This document shows positions 13,250-23,412 of a DNA stretch of 64,000 bases, piece by piece (position 1 is the stretch's first letter; each line of letters opens with the position of its first letter). The notes beneath the pieces are model-generated. The model saw nothing but the letters and a program-made list of their open reading frames with translations, was not told the DNA's origin and did no database searches. The translations under genes were made by a program, and so were the position numbers. This stretch comes from Aphis gossypii (Eukaryota > Arthropoda > Insecta > Hemiptera > Aphididae), in assembly GCF_020184175.1 (NCBI RefSeq), contig NC_065530.1, positions 45,051,260 to 45,115,259 on the forward strand, given 5' to 3'.

Positions 13250-13830
13250 ACTTATATTTACAAAAGAAATCCATTATTTGTCTGTAGCGCCGGGTACTTG
13301 TCGTTGGTCTGATCGTCGTAGTAACTATATTCTAAAATCGGCTTCATTGCAGAGACGTTTGACGCACCGCGGATGCTAGCTGTTTCACGACGACTGCGAC
13401 ACTCTTCGACGGCACGTCGAGGGTGTTCGTCGGACCACGGATGTCTAGCTAGGATTGTACCGATAGTCGATTTACTAACCCTGAGAGGTGCTCGCCGGGT
13501 GGGTACCATCTGTTAGTGAAGTAGGCAACCCACAATGCGTCGTCAGTGGAAATGACGTGGTGGCAGCTAGTTGTCCATCTGCGGCGCCAATACTTGTCGC
13601 TGGTCTGAATGGTCTGACCGTCGTAGTAACAATTCATTCTGCTGATCAGTTTCTTCACTGCGATCCTTTTTGGTTGTTTTTTTTCTTCTCGATGTTGAAG
13701 GCTTGAGTAGTCGAAGGAGACTGATCATTTTCGCAAACGACCGGTAGCTATACCCAATACTGTGTATTCTGTTTATTGTTTTGTAGTTACTCGATTTTGT
13801 AGCCAGATTAAAAAAAAAAAAAAACATGTG
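13250..13830 (-). other. GC-rich island with an internal direct duplication; possible gene remnant
   Basis: This block is clearly more GC-rich than its surroundings. It carries two diverged direct copies, at about 13287-13333 and 13583-13640, of a unit containing TACTTGTCG(C/T)TGGTCTGA and CGTCGTAGTAAC. On the - strand each copy encodes a YYD-QT...DKY peptide in open frames (13258-13509 and 13449-13658), but the frames differ and no splice-consistent gene emerges. I do not recognise the product. It could be a degraded gene, an exon of an unknown protein, or non-coding GC-rich DNA. Confidence 0.3.
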
Positions 13831-14934
13831 TCAAAGATTATTATTAATAACTTACTTCCGTGGAGTAGAAGGAATTATATATTTTTCAATTTTTTTATGT
13901 TAAAAAAAATGCTTAATTATGTATGATTTTTTTTTATATTTCTACTTATACATGCTTTTTTTTAACACTTAAATTTTATATTATTTTAATAAAAAATTCA
14001 TAATTGAGACAGTTTAAGTCTGTATGAAATGAAAATGAACTTGTGATGTAAAAAATCGGAGCCCTTTGAAAATTTATCTGTTCGTAAAACCAGAGCCGTT
14101 TAGGAAAATGGGAGCCGAATGGGATACGACCCACAGAATATAACTATGTCGCTAATTCTTAAATTAGAAAAAACTTCCCGATGTTTAAAATGTTGGCATT
14201 TTTAACTGTACACTCGAATCAACGTGATTAAGATGCAATTCTAACTAATTAACTAGGTATTATTTGTTTAAGTTCCGGTATAAGATAGAAGATACTAAGT
14301 ATATCCCATCGAAGATCGATAAATACATTATTAAGAGTGTTTTTTCAATACCAGAACTAATGGTATCATTATAGGGAGGTATTAAGTAATATAGCACTAT
14401 AGCATTTGACGGAAGAACAAATAACGTGATCTAGAAAGAGATGCTTTTATAAAAAAAATATTTTAATGTTCACATCAATTAAGACACACACCCACCATTG
14501 TCAAATAATATATATTATCATTTAATATTGTAAGTTTCACGCTCTATGATCACGGGTCAAAGAATAAAATTGTTGTATATTATATTATAATTAGGTATTT
14601 ACTACCAATCTATAGATATCATCAACAATGAAAAATAATAGTAAGATAAAAATTAGGTAACAATAAACATGGACAATACAATTTTTATCATTCAACTAAA
14701 AATATTAAGTTTAACAAAAAAGCTTGTAATTTGAATAATATTTTGATCGCGATTCTTTTCACGAATAACGCCACACACTTATAACTTCTAATTATAATTT
14801 ATACAAATTGCTTATAGGAGAACTGGCGTATCACCACCACCAGGTCTAGGCAAAAAACGTGTTATATAATATGTGTCTGCATAGACCTTTTACTAAGTAA
14901 AAGAGTAAATGATCTAAGAGTAAGAGGTCTAAGG
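13831..14934. other. AT-rich intergenic DNA
   Basis: Mostly poly-A/T and TA-rich sequence. A short GC-richer patch at 14055-14135 (GGAGCCCTTTG...GGGAGCCGAATGGG) looks like the edge of an old insertion, but I cannot pair it with a second end. No gene seen. Confidence 0.4.
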
Positions 14935-14939
14935 GTAAT

Positions 14940-15830
14940 GGGTATCTGCCAAGATCACGGACTAAGATATACTTAGTATGGGAGGCGGAAAAAATGGCCA
15001 CGGAAAAAAAATCCCCAAAAAAATACACCCCGGAAAAAAAGCCCAAGAAAATAAAAGTGCTATCATTGTAATCTTATATGTATTATGAAATATTTTATAA
15101 ACTGTGGTTGATTTTTGATTATACAATGGATTTACAATCATATAATTTATTTTTAATAATAAATAATAATATTTTTTAAATAATTTTATCATATAATTAT
15201 TTAATAGAACATAGGAACAAAATATTAAAAATATAAAATATTCTCGTTTGTGGTAACATAATAATAACTAATAATTATAATACGAGAGGTCATAGTCAGA
15301 ATAATTAAATAATGTAATAATAATAAATTGTTAATTTAAAAAAATTATTTTCATAATCATAATAAAATTCAATAATAACTTGTAGGCTATATCTATACAT
15401 AAACAAATTAAAATTAACTTAACTGTATAATAATGATAATTAACTATAAAAAGCTAAGTTAATACAATACAAAATTTAACTGAATAACTGAATAGGTAAG
15501 TTATATTATATTAATAAGTTTGATTAAACAAAAATAACTAACTAGTTAAGTTAAAAAAAAATAATTTTTCAATAAGTTAATGCCCACCATTGCTAAAAAG
15601 TATGTATGTACCTATAATTTAATAAAGTATTATATTTTACTATTGTGTATATTATTTAAAATATGTATCTATAAATAAATGTAAATATATTATGTATAAT
15701 ATATTTTTTTGGGCTTTTTTTCCAGGGTGTGTTTTTTAGTTTGGGTTTTTTTCCGTGGGTATTTTTTTTTGGGGGGGGGGGGTTTCCGCGATTCACTTAG
15801 TATATATTCTTAGTCCATGGTCAAGGTGTA
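14940..15830. mobile_element. Inverted-repeat element of about 0.9 kb, non-coding
   Basis: The left arm (about 14955-15050) reads GGACTAAGATATACTTAGTA, then a purine-rich stretch with CCACGGAAAAAAA and CCCCGGAAAAAAAGCCCAA. The right arm (about 15707-15825) is its reverse complement with some divergence, ending ...ACTTAGTATATATTCTTAGTCC. The interior is AT-rich with no coding signal. Paired arms and no ORF suggest a MITE-like or foldback element. No convincing target duplication was found, so the exact ends are uncertain. Confidence 0.65.
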
Positions 15831-16505
15831 TCAATCACAAACTTCTAAAGTCTTACCGATGGTTCTCAACCTTTTTGGTTTCGCGGACCACCTAGAATCT
15901 AAAATCTAGATTTAAGTAGGACTACGAACCATTTTGAGTTTTGGTTCGTTTAACTACTGTACTGAAAGTATAATATTATTACATTATACGGACCGGTAGT
16001 CTAGTGATGGGCAGCACCAACTAATGACTAACGACTTAGTCGGTAGTAAACAATAAGAAAATAAGTCGGTTATTAACCGAATAAAACCAACTAACGAATA
16101 ATAAAATAATAAACCAACTAATGAATAATAAACCAACTAACGAATAATAAACCAACTAACGAATAATAAACCAACTAATGAATCATTTTTCATTTTTCTA
16201 ATGAATAAAATAAATAATCAATCATCTTATGAAAATAAACACTAGTTATTACCTACCAGGCTACCAAAAATAAAATCCAGCTGAAATAACACATAAATAG
16301 AACGATGTTAGATTATCAGAGCCTATTAATATTTACCAAACTATTTATAGAAAATAATGAGTTAATTCCGTCCGTCTTTATTTTATTTGGTCATTTTTAT
16401 TTATTTTGGTAATCAGTAATCACTAATCGCTCAGTCAGTATTCACTAGTTGACTAGTGACTACTCAGTATATCGTGGTCCGCAATATTTTAAAGTTTTAA
16501 CAATC

Positions 16506-19500
16506 ATGTCCAGAAAAAATACGTCAGACGTTTGGAAATACTTTAAAAAATTGCCAAACACCCCAAATGAAGCAGTTTGCTTAATTTGTTCAACCCATTA
16601 TAAACATGGCCATGGGACATCTAATTTGCACGAACATTTGAGGCGTGTTCATCAATCCAAATTAGATGCTGATAAACGCAATGCAGAATTAGAAAAAGAT
16701 TTAGATATGCCAAGTAGTTCAAAAACCTTAAATTATGGTAAGTACTAAGTAGTATGCTTAAACTATAATTCACCTAGTGTAAATAATAATATATAAGTTA
16801 GTTAAAAATTATATTTAATTGGAAAAATTAATGTATTATTCATTACTTTTTATAATATTTATTATAGACTACAAAATAAATATTTGTATAATTAGATTTA
16901 CTAATATATTCCAATTTATAAATGAAACAGATCAAGAACCGGACCAAGAACAGCCACCTACCAAAAAAACCAAGCAGTTGTTGTTATCAAAACGGTAAGA
17001 AATTAATTATTGCACTTGTTTAATTATATACAAAATGTATTAATATTCAATTTTGGACAAGTTTTAATACTTCACAGCAGTAGAGGTGGAGTAAATTAAT
17101 TCTTTAAATATTATAGACTATAGCACTTCATTGCACAGGTACATATTGTACAACTATACAACATTTTATATATTTAGTGTTTACATTATATTTTTAATTT
17201 TTTAGATTCTGAACGAAGTGATGAATGTATTGATTTTACAATGATGTGTTTTTTTTTTTTTTTTGTTTTTTTTTGTGTCTGTGTACAGCATAACTAGTCG
17301 AAATAATGCTCCAATTTCAAACTATGGGGGTGATTTCCGATGTAAAAGTGAATATCCTTGGTGTATTATAGAGGTAAAAAGTTAACATTTTCCTACAGTT
17401 TTCAAAAAAATCGAGAAAAACAAAAAAAAAATGACGGAAAAACGGCAATTTTTACGCAAAACCAGTTTTCGACCAAATCGATTTTTTTTATGGTTGTAAT
17501 TCAAAAACTAATCACTGAAAATACTTGAAATTTTCACCAAATGTTAATGTCAGTGGTATCTGTATATAGTTAAATTTTCAAAAAATTTTGAGTTATTTAT
17601 AGACCACTGAAATTTTCGATTTTTTTGAGAAATTTTTTTTAAAGTGTCGATAAAAAATTTTTTGGATGACCAAAAAGTTTTGAAAATTTAATACAAGGTT
17701 CCTTATGAGTTGTTTTTAATGTAGCTAAAAAAAATTAAAAATCGTTAGTCACAATTTTTTTTTATAAGCGTTTTTAGTTCAAATTTTTACGAAATTTGTT
17801 GAAAACGCGAAAATTTGCAAGTAATTTTGAAGTTGAAAAATCATAAATTTTTTTTCTTTTAAAACTAAGTTTTGAAAATTTGGTACAAGGTTCTCCATAA
17901 ATTTTTCTTCAAATATCTGTAAAAAAAACTCTACCGGATTCAGACAAAAAATTTTTAAGAGTGTTTGAAATTTAAATTTTTACAAAACCGCGTTAAATAA
18001 CAGTTTAGCCTCAAACGATTTTTGATATTTGTTATTATTCAAAAAGTATAAGTCGTAGATACTTGAAAATTTTACCAGTTATTAAGATTCGCGTTTTCTT
18101 TACGTGATTTAATTTTCAAAATATTTTGACTTTTTTTGAGCTATTTATAGATAACTGAAATTTTCAATTTTTTTCTGTAAATTGTTTTTTTATGTGTCGA
18201 TAAAATCTTTTTGGCCCTATCAAAATACTTGAAAATTTAATGCAAAGTTCCTCATAAGTTATTATTATAGTGATTAAAAAATTATAAGAATACATAGGCA
18301 TAATTTTTTTTTATTAGCATTTGAAGTTCAAATATTGACAAAAATTCGTCAAAACTATGAATACTTGCAAATTATTTTGTAGGTATATTTCATAAAAATG
18401 TTTGTATAAGTAGCTAAGAGTTGAAAATTTAATACAAGGTTTTTCATAAGTTTAGCTTACAATTATTATAAAAGAACTTAAATTTTGTTGTATTCAGGCC
18501 ATTAAAACATAAACCACCATTTTCACCAACCACTAGAAATTATATCCTAGGCTGACAAATCATCTTCGTTCAGAATCGTTTTTCGTATACAATGATAACT
18601 ATCATTGGATTCAAATTTAACACTCCTATAATATATAATAATGATCCATACGGCACCTAATGTACAGCAGAGCGGTACTCACTTGCCCGCTTTTTTTTTT
18701 TAATTTTAACATTTATTACTATCAAATAAAAATTTAATTTTTTCTTTGACAATATTATAAAATATAGTTTATTCATTACTACCATTTTATTTAGTCATTC
18801 TAGTATAAATTATAATATTTAAAATATTTTGACTTGTAAATATTGTATATTTTGTTATTAAATTACCAAAATTCCAACTTACATGGAGGTGCATAAATAT
18901 AATTATTTTCTCCATAAAATATTTTTATGCATTTTAATATTTTATTGTACTTCCAAATATTCTCTAATATATTGAGTATTCGCTAACCCCTAAAACATGC
19001 TTTTTAATGCAAAGTAAATTTTTTCCTATGAAGTTGGCATTTCACAAATCGTTAAGAAATCTTATACCCATTTAACTGCATAGGCCATAGACTAAAAATA
19101 ATAATTATTATTTGTATTTAATGTAACAGATTTAACGAACCATCCACAAAACAAAAAAATGACTTCATATCTATTATAATGGATATGATAGCAGGAGATT
19201 TACAACCCATTTCATACTTGGAAAATAGTGGTTTTCGAAAAATGGTCAGTTTTTTAGATTCCCGTTATTTGGAGCATATTCCTAGTCGTCGTACCCTTAC
19301 TAGGAAAATAATGCCTGACATTTATCAATCTACCAAAGTAAAAGTGCAACAAATGTTAGATGAATCTAATTATGTTGCCATTACATCAGATATTTGGACA
19401 TCTTTAAATGCTGATTCTTTTTTGACAGTTACTGCTCATGTATATAATACAAATTATGTACTGAAAACATTTGTACTAACAACAGAAAAACTTAATAAAA

Positions 19501-20886
19501 ATCATACAGCACAATACTTATATGAAACATTGATTGAAATATTTGAAGAATGGAAAATAATTAATAAAGTAGTAGCTATTGTAACCGATTCTGGTGCTAA
19601 CATAAAGGCTGCAATAAAAAAAATGAATGGCATACCTCATATTCCATGTACTGCACATAAGTTGAACTTAGTGGTGACAAACGCACTAAAAATTCAGTGT
19701 GGTGCAGATGAAAGTGATGAAGATAACAATATTGGTTGGGATGGAGTTAACGATTTAAACATTTTATTAAAAAAATGTCGTTCAATAGTAACATTTTTTA
19801 AAAAAAGTGAAATTGGACATCGCTGTTTACAAGACAAGTTAAAACAACTAAGTTTACCCGATTTGAAATTAAAGCAAGATGTGTCCACCCGTTGGAACAG
19901 TAGCCTCTTAATGCTTGAAAGGTTGGTAACATTAAAAGAACCACTTACTTGTGTCATGATGTCGCTAAAGGATGGTCCAACAATGCTCCTACCAATGGAA
20001 TGGAGAATTATAGAGGATATTATACCATTGCTAACACCATTTAATTTAATGACAACAGAACTTTCAGGAGAAAAATACCCTACACTTGCCATGGTTATAC
20101 CTTTAGTGAGAGGTATTAAAATTTATTATAAATTAAATTTTTTATACTATGTCTAATTATTAACAAACTTTTTTGTAGGTGTGAATATTGCTCTTAATTC
20201 TAAAATAATGGAGACAGAATTAGGTGTAGCATTAAAAACTAAATTGATAAAAAATATGTCAGATCGTTTTAATCTGATTGAAGATAGTGATGTTTCACCT
20301 TGTTTTACAATTTCAACAGTTCTTGACCCAAGGTTTAAGAAAGTAGCTTTTACAAATATAGAGTTGGCCAATAAAGCTATACAGAGTATAAATAATGAAT
20401 TAGCTGCATCAATTGGTAATGAATAATGATTATTTGAGAACCCACTGGCTACTGCCTACTACCTATTATTTTCATATATATGCTAACCTTAATATTATTT
20501 TTTAAGGTGAAAACAGAGAGCATTCAGCACCCATAGTAAATCATGAACCCCAAGAAAATCAATGCTCTGACTTATGGGCATTTTTGGCAACTGAAGTAGA
20601 AGAAGAAAGGACAACTTTAACGTCAAACACAACCGCGCAAACACTTATAAATCAATATATAAGTCTTCCTCTGGAAAAACGGTCAAGTATTCCACTAGAT
20701 TTCTGGATCAAACATCAGTCACTTCTGGACTCATTATTTAAAATAGCTGTGAAATACTCTATAATTCCAGCGACTTCGGTTCCCTCAGAAAGAGTTTTTT
20801 CAAAAGCAGGGGAAATAATGAGTGCCAAAAGGAATCGGCTAGATCCAAAAAATTTAGATGTTTTAATTTTTTTAAACAAAATTTAA
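16506..20886 (+). CDS. hAT transposase with BED zinc finger (ZBED-like)
   Basis: Five exons (16506-16737, 16931-16994, 19130-20112, 20179-20415, 20507-20886) join with matching phases and no internal stop into 631 codons. The ATG at 16506 (MSRKNTSDVWKYF) is preferred over upstream non-ATG starts. Residues of about 5-55 form a BED finger: C-x2-C (CLICSTHY) then H-x4-H (HEHLRRVH). The central part carries the RNase H-like core with TSDIWTS, VTDSGANIKAA and PCTAHKLNLVV. The C-terminal dimerisation block is ATSVPSERVFSKAGEIMSAK. The enzyme would excise and insert the surrounding hAT element. Intact frame and splice sites suggest recent activity or recent insertion. A domesticated host gene is less likely, because recognisable terminal repeats flank it. 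Confidence 0.85.
17205..18700. repeat. Interspersed repeat, copy A, nested in the transposase intron
   Basis: It begins GATTCTGAACGAAGTGATGA and, near its other end (about 18562-18580), has the inverted CTTCGTTCAGAATC. A tail with GTATACAATGATAACTATCA follows, ending in a T run. The interior is low-complexity, with recurring TTGAAAATTTAATACAAGGT-type units near 17690, 18235 and 18425. A related shorter copy lies at 52056-52930. No coding capacity is evident. The class is unknown to me. Confidence 0.7.
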
Positions 20887-21635
20887 AAGAATTAGCATAG
20901 ACATAATATTGCTATTGTATTTTTGTGTTTTATTTAAATAAAAGATAAAATTTCATTACTATAAAAAGTACTTACAATTTTTTTCTTGTAAAATATCTAA
21001 TTATGCTAATGAACCATTAAATACATTTATTTATTAGCTTTAAGATAAATATTTATTTTTGGTGGTAATATCATAAGTTGAAAAATTTCTTCTTTAGTTA
21101 TTTAGTCGGTTTTCGTTAGTTACCTAGTCGTTTTTTTAAAAGTTGTAAGTCGTTAGTCGTTTTTCAATAGTTAATAGTCATCAATTGTTTTTTGTTAGTG
21201 TTAGACATTAAGCAGTTTGTTGTTAGTTGGCCATGATAATAGTAAATTTGTAACCAACTGTTAGTCGGTTTTTTGGAGTAAAATAATATAACTATTAGTC
21301 GGTTATACAAATTATTCGGTAATGCCCATCACTAGTCATAAGTCGTTAGTCGTTTTTCGATAGTTAATAGTCATTAGTCGTTTTTCGATAGTTAATAGTC
21401 ATTAGTCGTTTTTTGATAGTGTTAGTCATTAAGTGGTTTTTTGTTAGTTGGTAATGGTAAGTGTAACCAACTATTAGTCGGTTTTTTGGAGTAAAATATA
21501 ACTATTAGTCGGTTATTTAAATTATTCGGTTGTGCCCATCACTAACCGGTACCGTTTTTATCGCGGACCGGTAGTTGAGAACCACTGATCTATACTATCA
21601 TAGAACAATACTATATAGAAATCTGTGGTATCAAT

Positions 21636-23150
21636 CACTGAGATAGATAAGAATATACTGGAGCGCGGACTATGATGTAAAAACGGGCCGACGTATTTTT
21701 CGTTACCCCCACTCCTGTATGGCAAGAAATTGAACTTCCATACCAATAACATTGAAAGACTACACATTTTAACTTGACATAACTCTGGGATAAATTATCG
21801 TATTACGTTAACTTTGGTATCAAAATTTTTGTTTTTATGTGTACTTCAAACTTATATTTACAAAATATAAAAATAAAAACTCTGAACAACATTTTTATTA
21901 AAAACAAAATTGCCCACGCTGTAGTATAAATAGTATAATACTCATCACGCGATACCATATTATAATTTATATTATTTAATGAAATTAATATTAAAAATAC
22001 AATTTTAATAATTTTATCATAATGAATCTTGGAAAAAAAAGCCCCGTACCAACTAAATACATTTTTTTTAAATTTTATAATGTACCTTTATATCAACTTA
22101 ATTATGTAACACTTTTTTTGACATAGGTATTTATAATATATATTATATAAAATATTCGTTTAATAATAATTTGTAACTACTTTTATATCATAATAATATT
22201 TAATAAAATAATACACCAAATATTTTAAATTATAGGTATAAAATATACATTTGAAGTATCTATAAGAGATTAATCATAATAAAAATAACATAAAATAAAA
22301 TAGATGTCATTTGTATATAGTTTTAAAAAATGTTTAAGGGTGGTAAAAAATTTCATATAATAGAAATAAATAAAAATAATTATCATAATAAAGGCATTGT
22401 TTTCTGATGTTGTGGCTAACTATTAGAAATATTAGACTACTATTAGAAAATCTAATACCTACACTTATCTCATGCATAGTATTCACTATTTTTGTTTTGT
22501 GTATTTACTAATAACATGTTTTACATTTTATTAATTATATAAGGTAATTGAGACTTTAAGTTAATTTCCATATAAAAATGGTTTTGTCATGTTCGGCCTT
22601 TAGATGTACAAAGAGTTGGAACAAGGAAAGTAAATTAAAATCTATTCAATTCCATAGGTGAATAATATATTATCTAATTATTATATTTTTAATGTAATGT
22701 AGATGGTCTTGATAAATATATTTTTAATTTTTTAATTTAAAATCATGCTGTTTATTGCAATTAATAGGTTCTATAACTATTGTAATAAAATATAAATTAG
22801 TATCCAATTAAAATTTAAAATCCTAATTTTAATATCTAGATTCCCACTCAAAAAACCTGAGTTATTACAAAAATAAATAAAAATGTTCAGAGATTTTATT
22901 TTTATTTTTTGTAAATACAAGTTTGAAGTACACATAAAAACAAAAATTTTGATACCAAAGTTAACGTAATACGACCATTTATCCCAGAGTTGTGTCAAGT
23001 TAAAATGTGTAGTTTTTCAATGTTATTGGTATGGCAGTTCAATTTCTTGCCATACAGGAGTGGGGGTAACGAAAAATACGTCGGCCCGTTTTTCGTAACA
23101 TACGAGCATAGGCAAGTCCGCGCTCCAGTATATTCTTATCTATCTCAGTG
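21636..23150. mobile_element. THAP/P-like DNA transposon derivative with long terminal inverted repeats
   Basis: The element is bounded by CACTGAGATAGATAAGAATA at the left and its exact complement at the right. The inverted arms are about 264 bp (21636-21899) and 274 bp (22877-23150) and are nearly identical apart from an insertion near the outer ends and scattered changes. Perfect 8-bp duplications GTATCAAT flank it (21628-21635 and 23151-23158). The 980-bp interior keeps only a THAP-type first exon (22578-22657) and otherwise AT-rich sequence, so it cannot move itself. 8-bp duplications occur for both P and hAT elements; the THAP exon favours P. Mirror-image open frames in both arms are products of the repeat, not genes. 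Confidence 0.85.
22578..22657 (+). pseudogene. Orphan THAP-domain first exon of a P-like transposase
   Basis: The reading frame starts MVLSCSAFRCTKSW and ends SIQFH just before a donor AG|GTGAAT. Cys-x4-Cys after an MVxSC start and the terminal FH are the opening features of a THAP zinc finger (compare the SCSAxxC...FHxFP pattern). No following exon with the rest of the finger or a transposase core is visible in this element, so it is an internally deleted remnant. Confidence 0.65.
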
Positions 23151-23412
23151 GTATCAATACACCTTGGTATATTCTGCGTTTTCCATAGATAATACAGAGA
23201 TAACTATTATCAATGTTATTAAAATCACGTGGTTGAGTGTTTGAGTTCATTGCTGTGTTAATTTATAATTATTAGTTATTTTTAATTTTGATTATTGCTA
23301 CTATATTAATATATATATTTTTAATATAGCACGGAAACAATTAATTACTATGTCGTTTCTATGATTTTTAGTTTATATTTTAACTGATCATACTTAAAAT
23401 TATCCTTTCAAA

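Larger units (their letters stand above)
16002..21544 (+). mobile_element. Autonomous-looking BED-finger hAT transposon (about 5.5 kb)
   Basis: The left end begins TAGTGATGGGCA, and the right end at 21544 is its reverse complement (TGCCCATCACTA). Repeated subterminal motifs follow: several ACCAACTAACGAATAATAA-type units at 16085-16190, and AGTCGGTT / TAGTCGTTTTT units at 21090-21530. Flanks share ACCGGTA(G/C): 15992-15999 on the left with two extra bases, and 21545-21552 on the right. This is an imperfect 8-bp duplication. The right terminus occurs twice, at about 21335 and 21544. A spliced transposase gene occupies 16506-20886, and a separate 1.5-kb repeat sits in its second intron. Confidence 0.8.
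15858..21590. mobile_element. Charlie-like hAT MITE split by a nested insertion
   Basis: The left piece, 15858-16001, begins near GGTTCTCAACCTTTTT and contains CGCGGACC. The right piece, 21545-21590, contains CGCGGACCGGTAGTTGAGAA followed by CCACTG. The two ends are inverted copies of GGTTCTCAAC...CGCGGACC, the type of terminus seen in hAT-Charlie elements. Together they leave about 190 bp of host MITE interrupted by the larger hAT element. The flanking 8-mers do not match well, so the outer borders are approximate. Confidence 0.6.

Noticed and set aside
15849..21594. 8-bp duplication of the outer Charlie-like MITE
   Set aside because: Candidate flanks AGTCTTAC and ATCTATAC agree at only half the positions, so no duplication is claimed.
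21558..21767. Open frame MCSLSMLLVWKFNFLPYRSG (and mirror copy at 22990-23244)
   Set aside because: Both are the two inverted arms of the THAP-type element; paired similarity reflects the repeat, not a duplicated gene.
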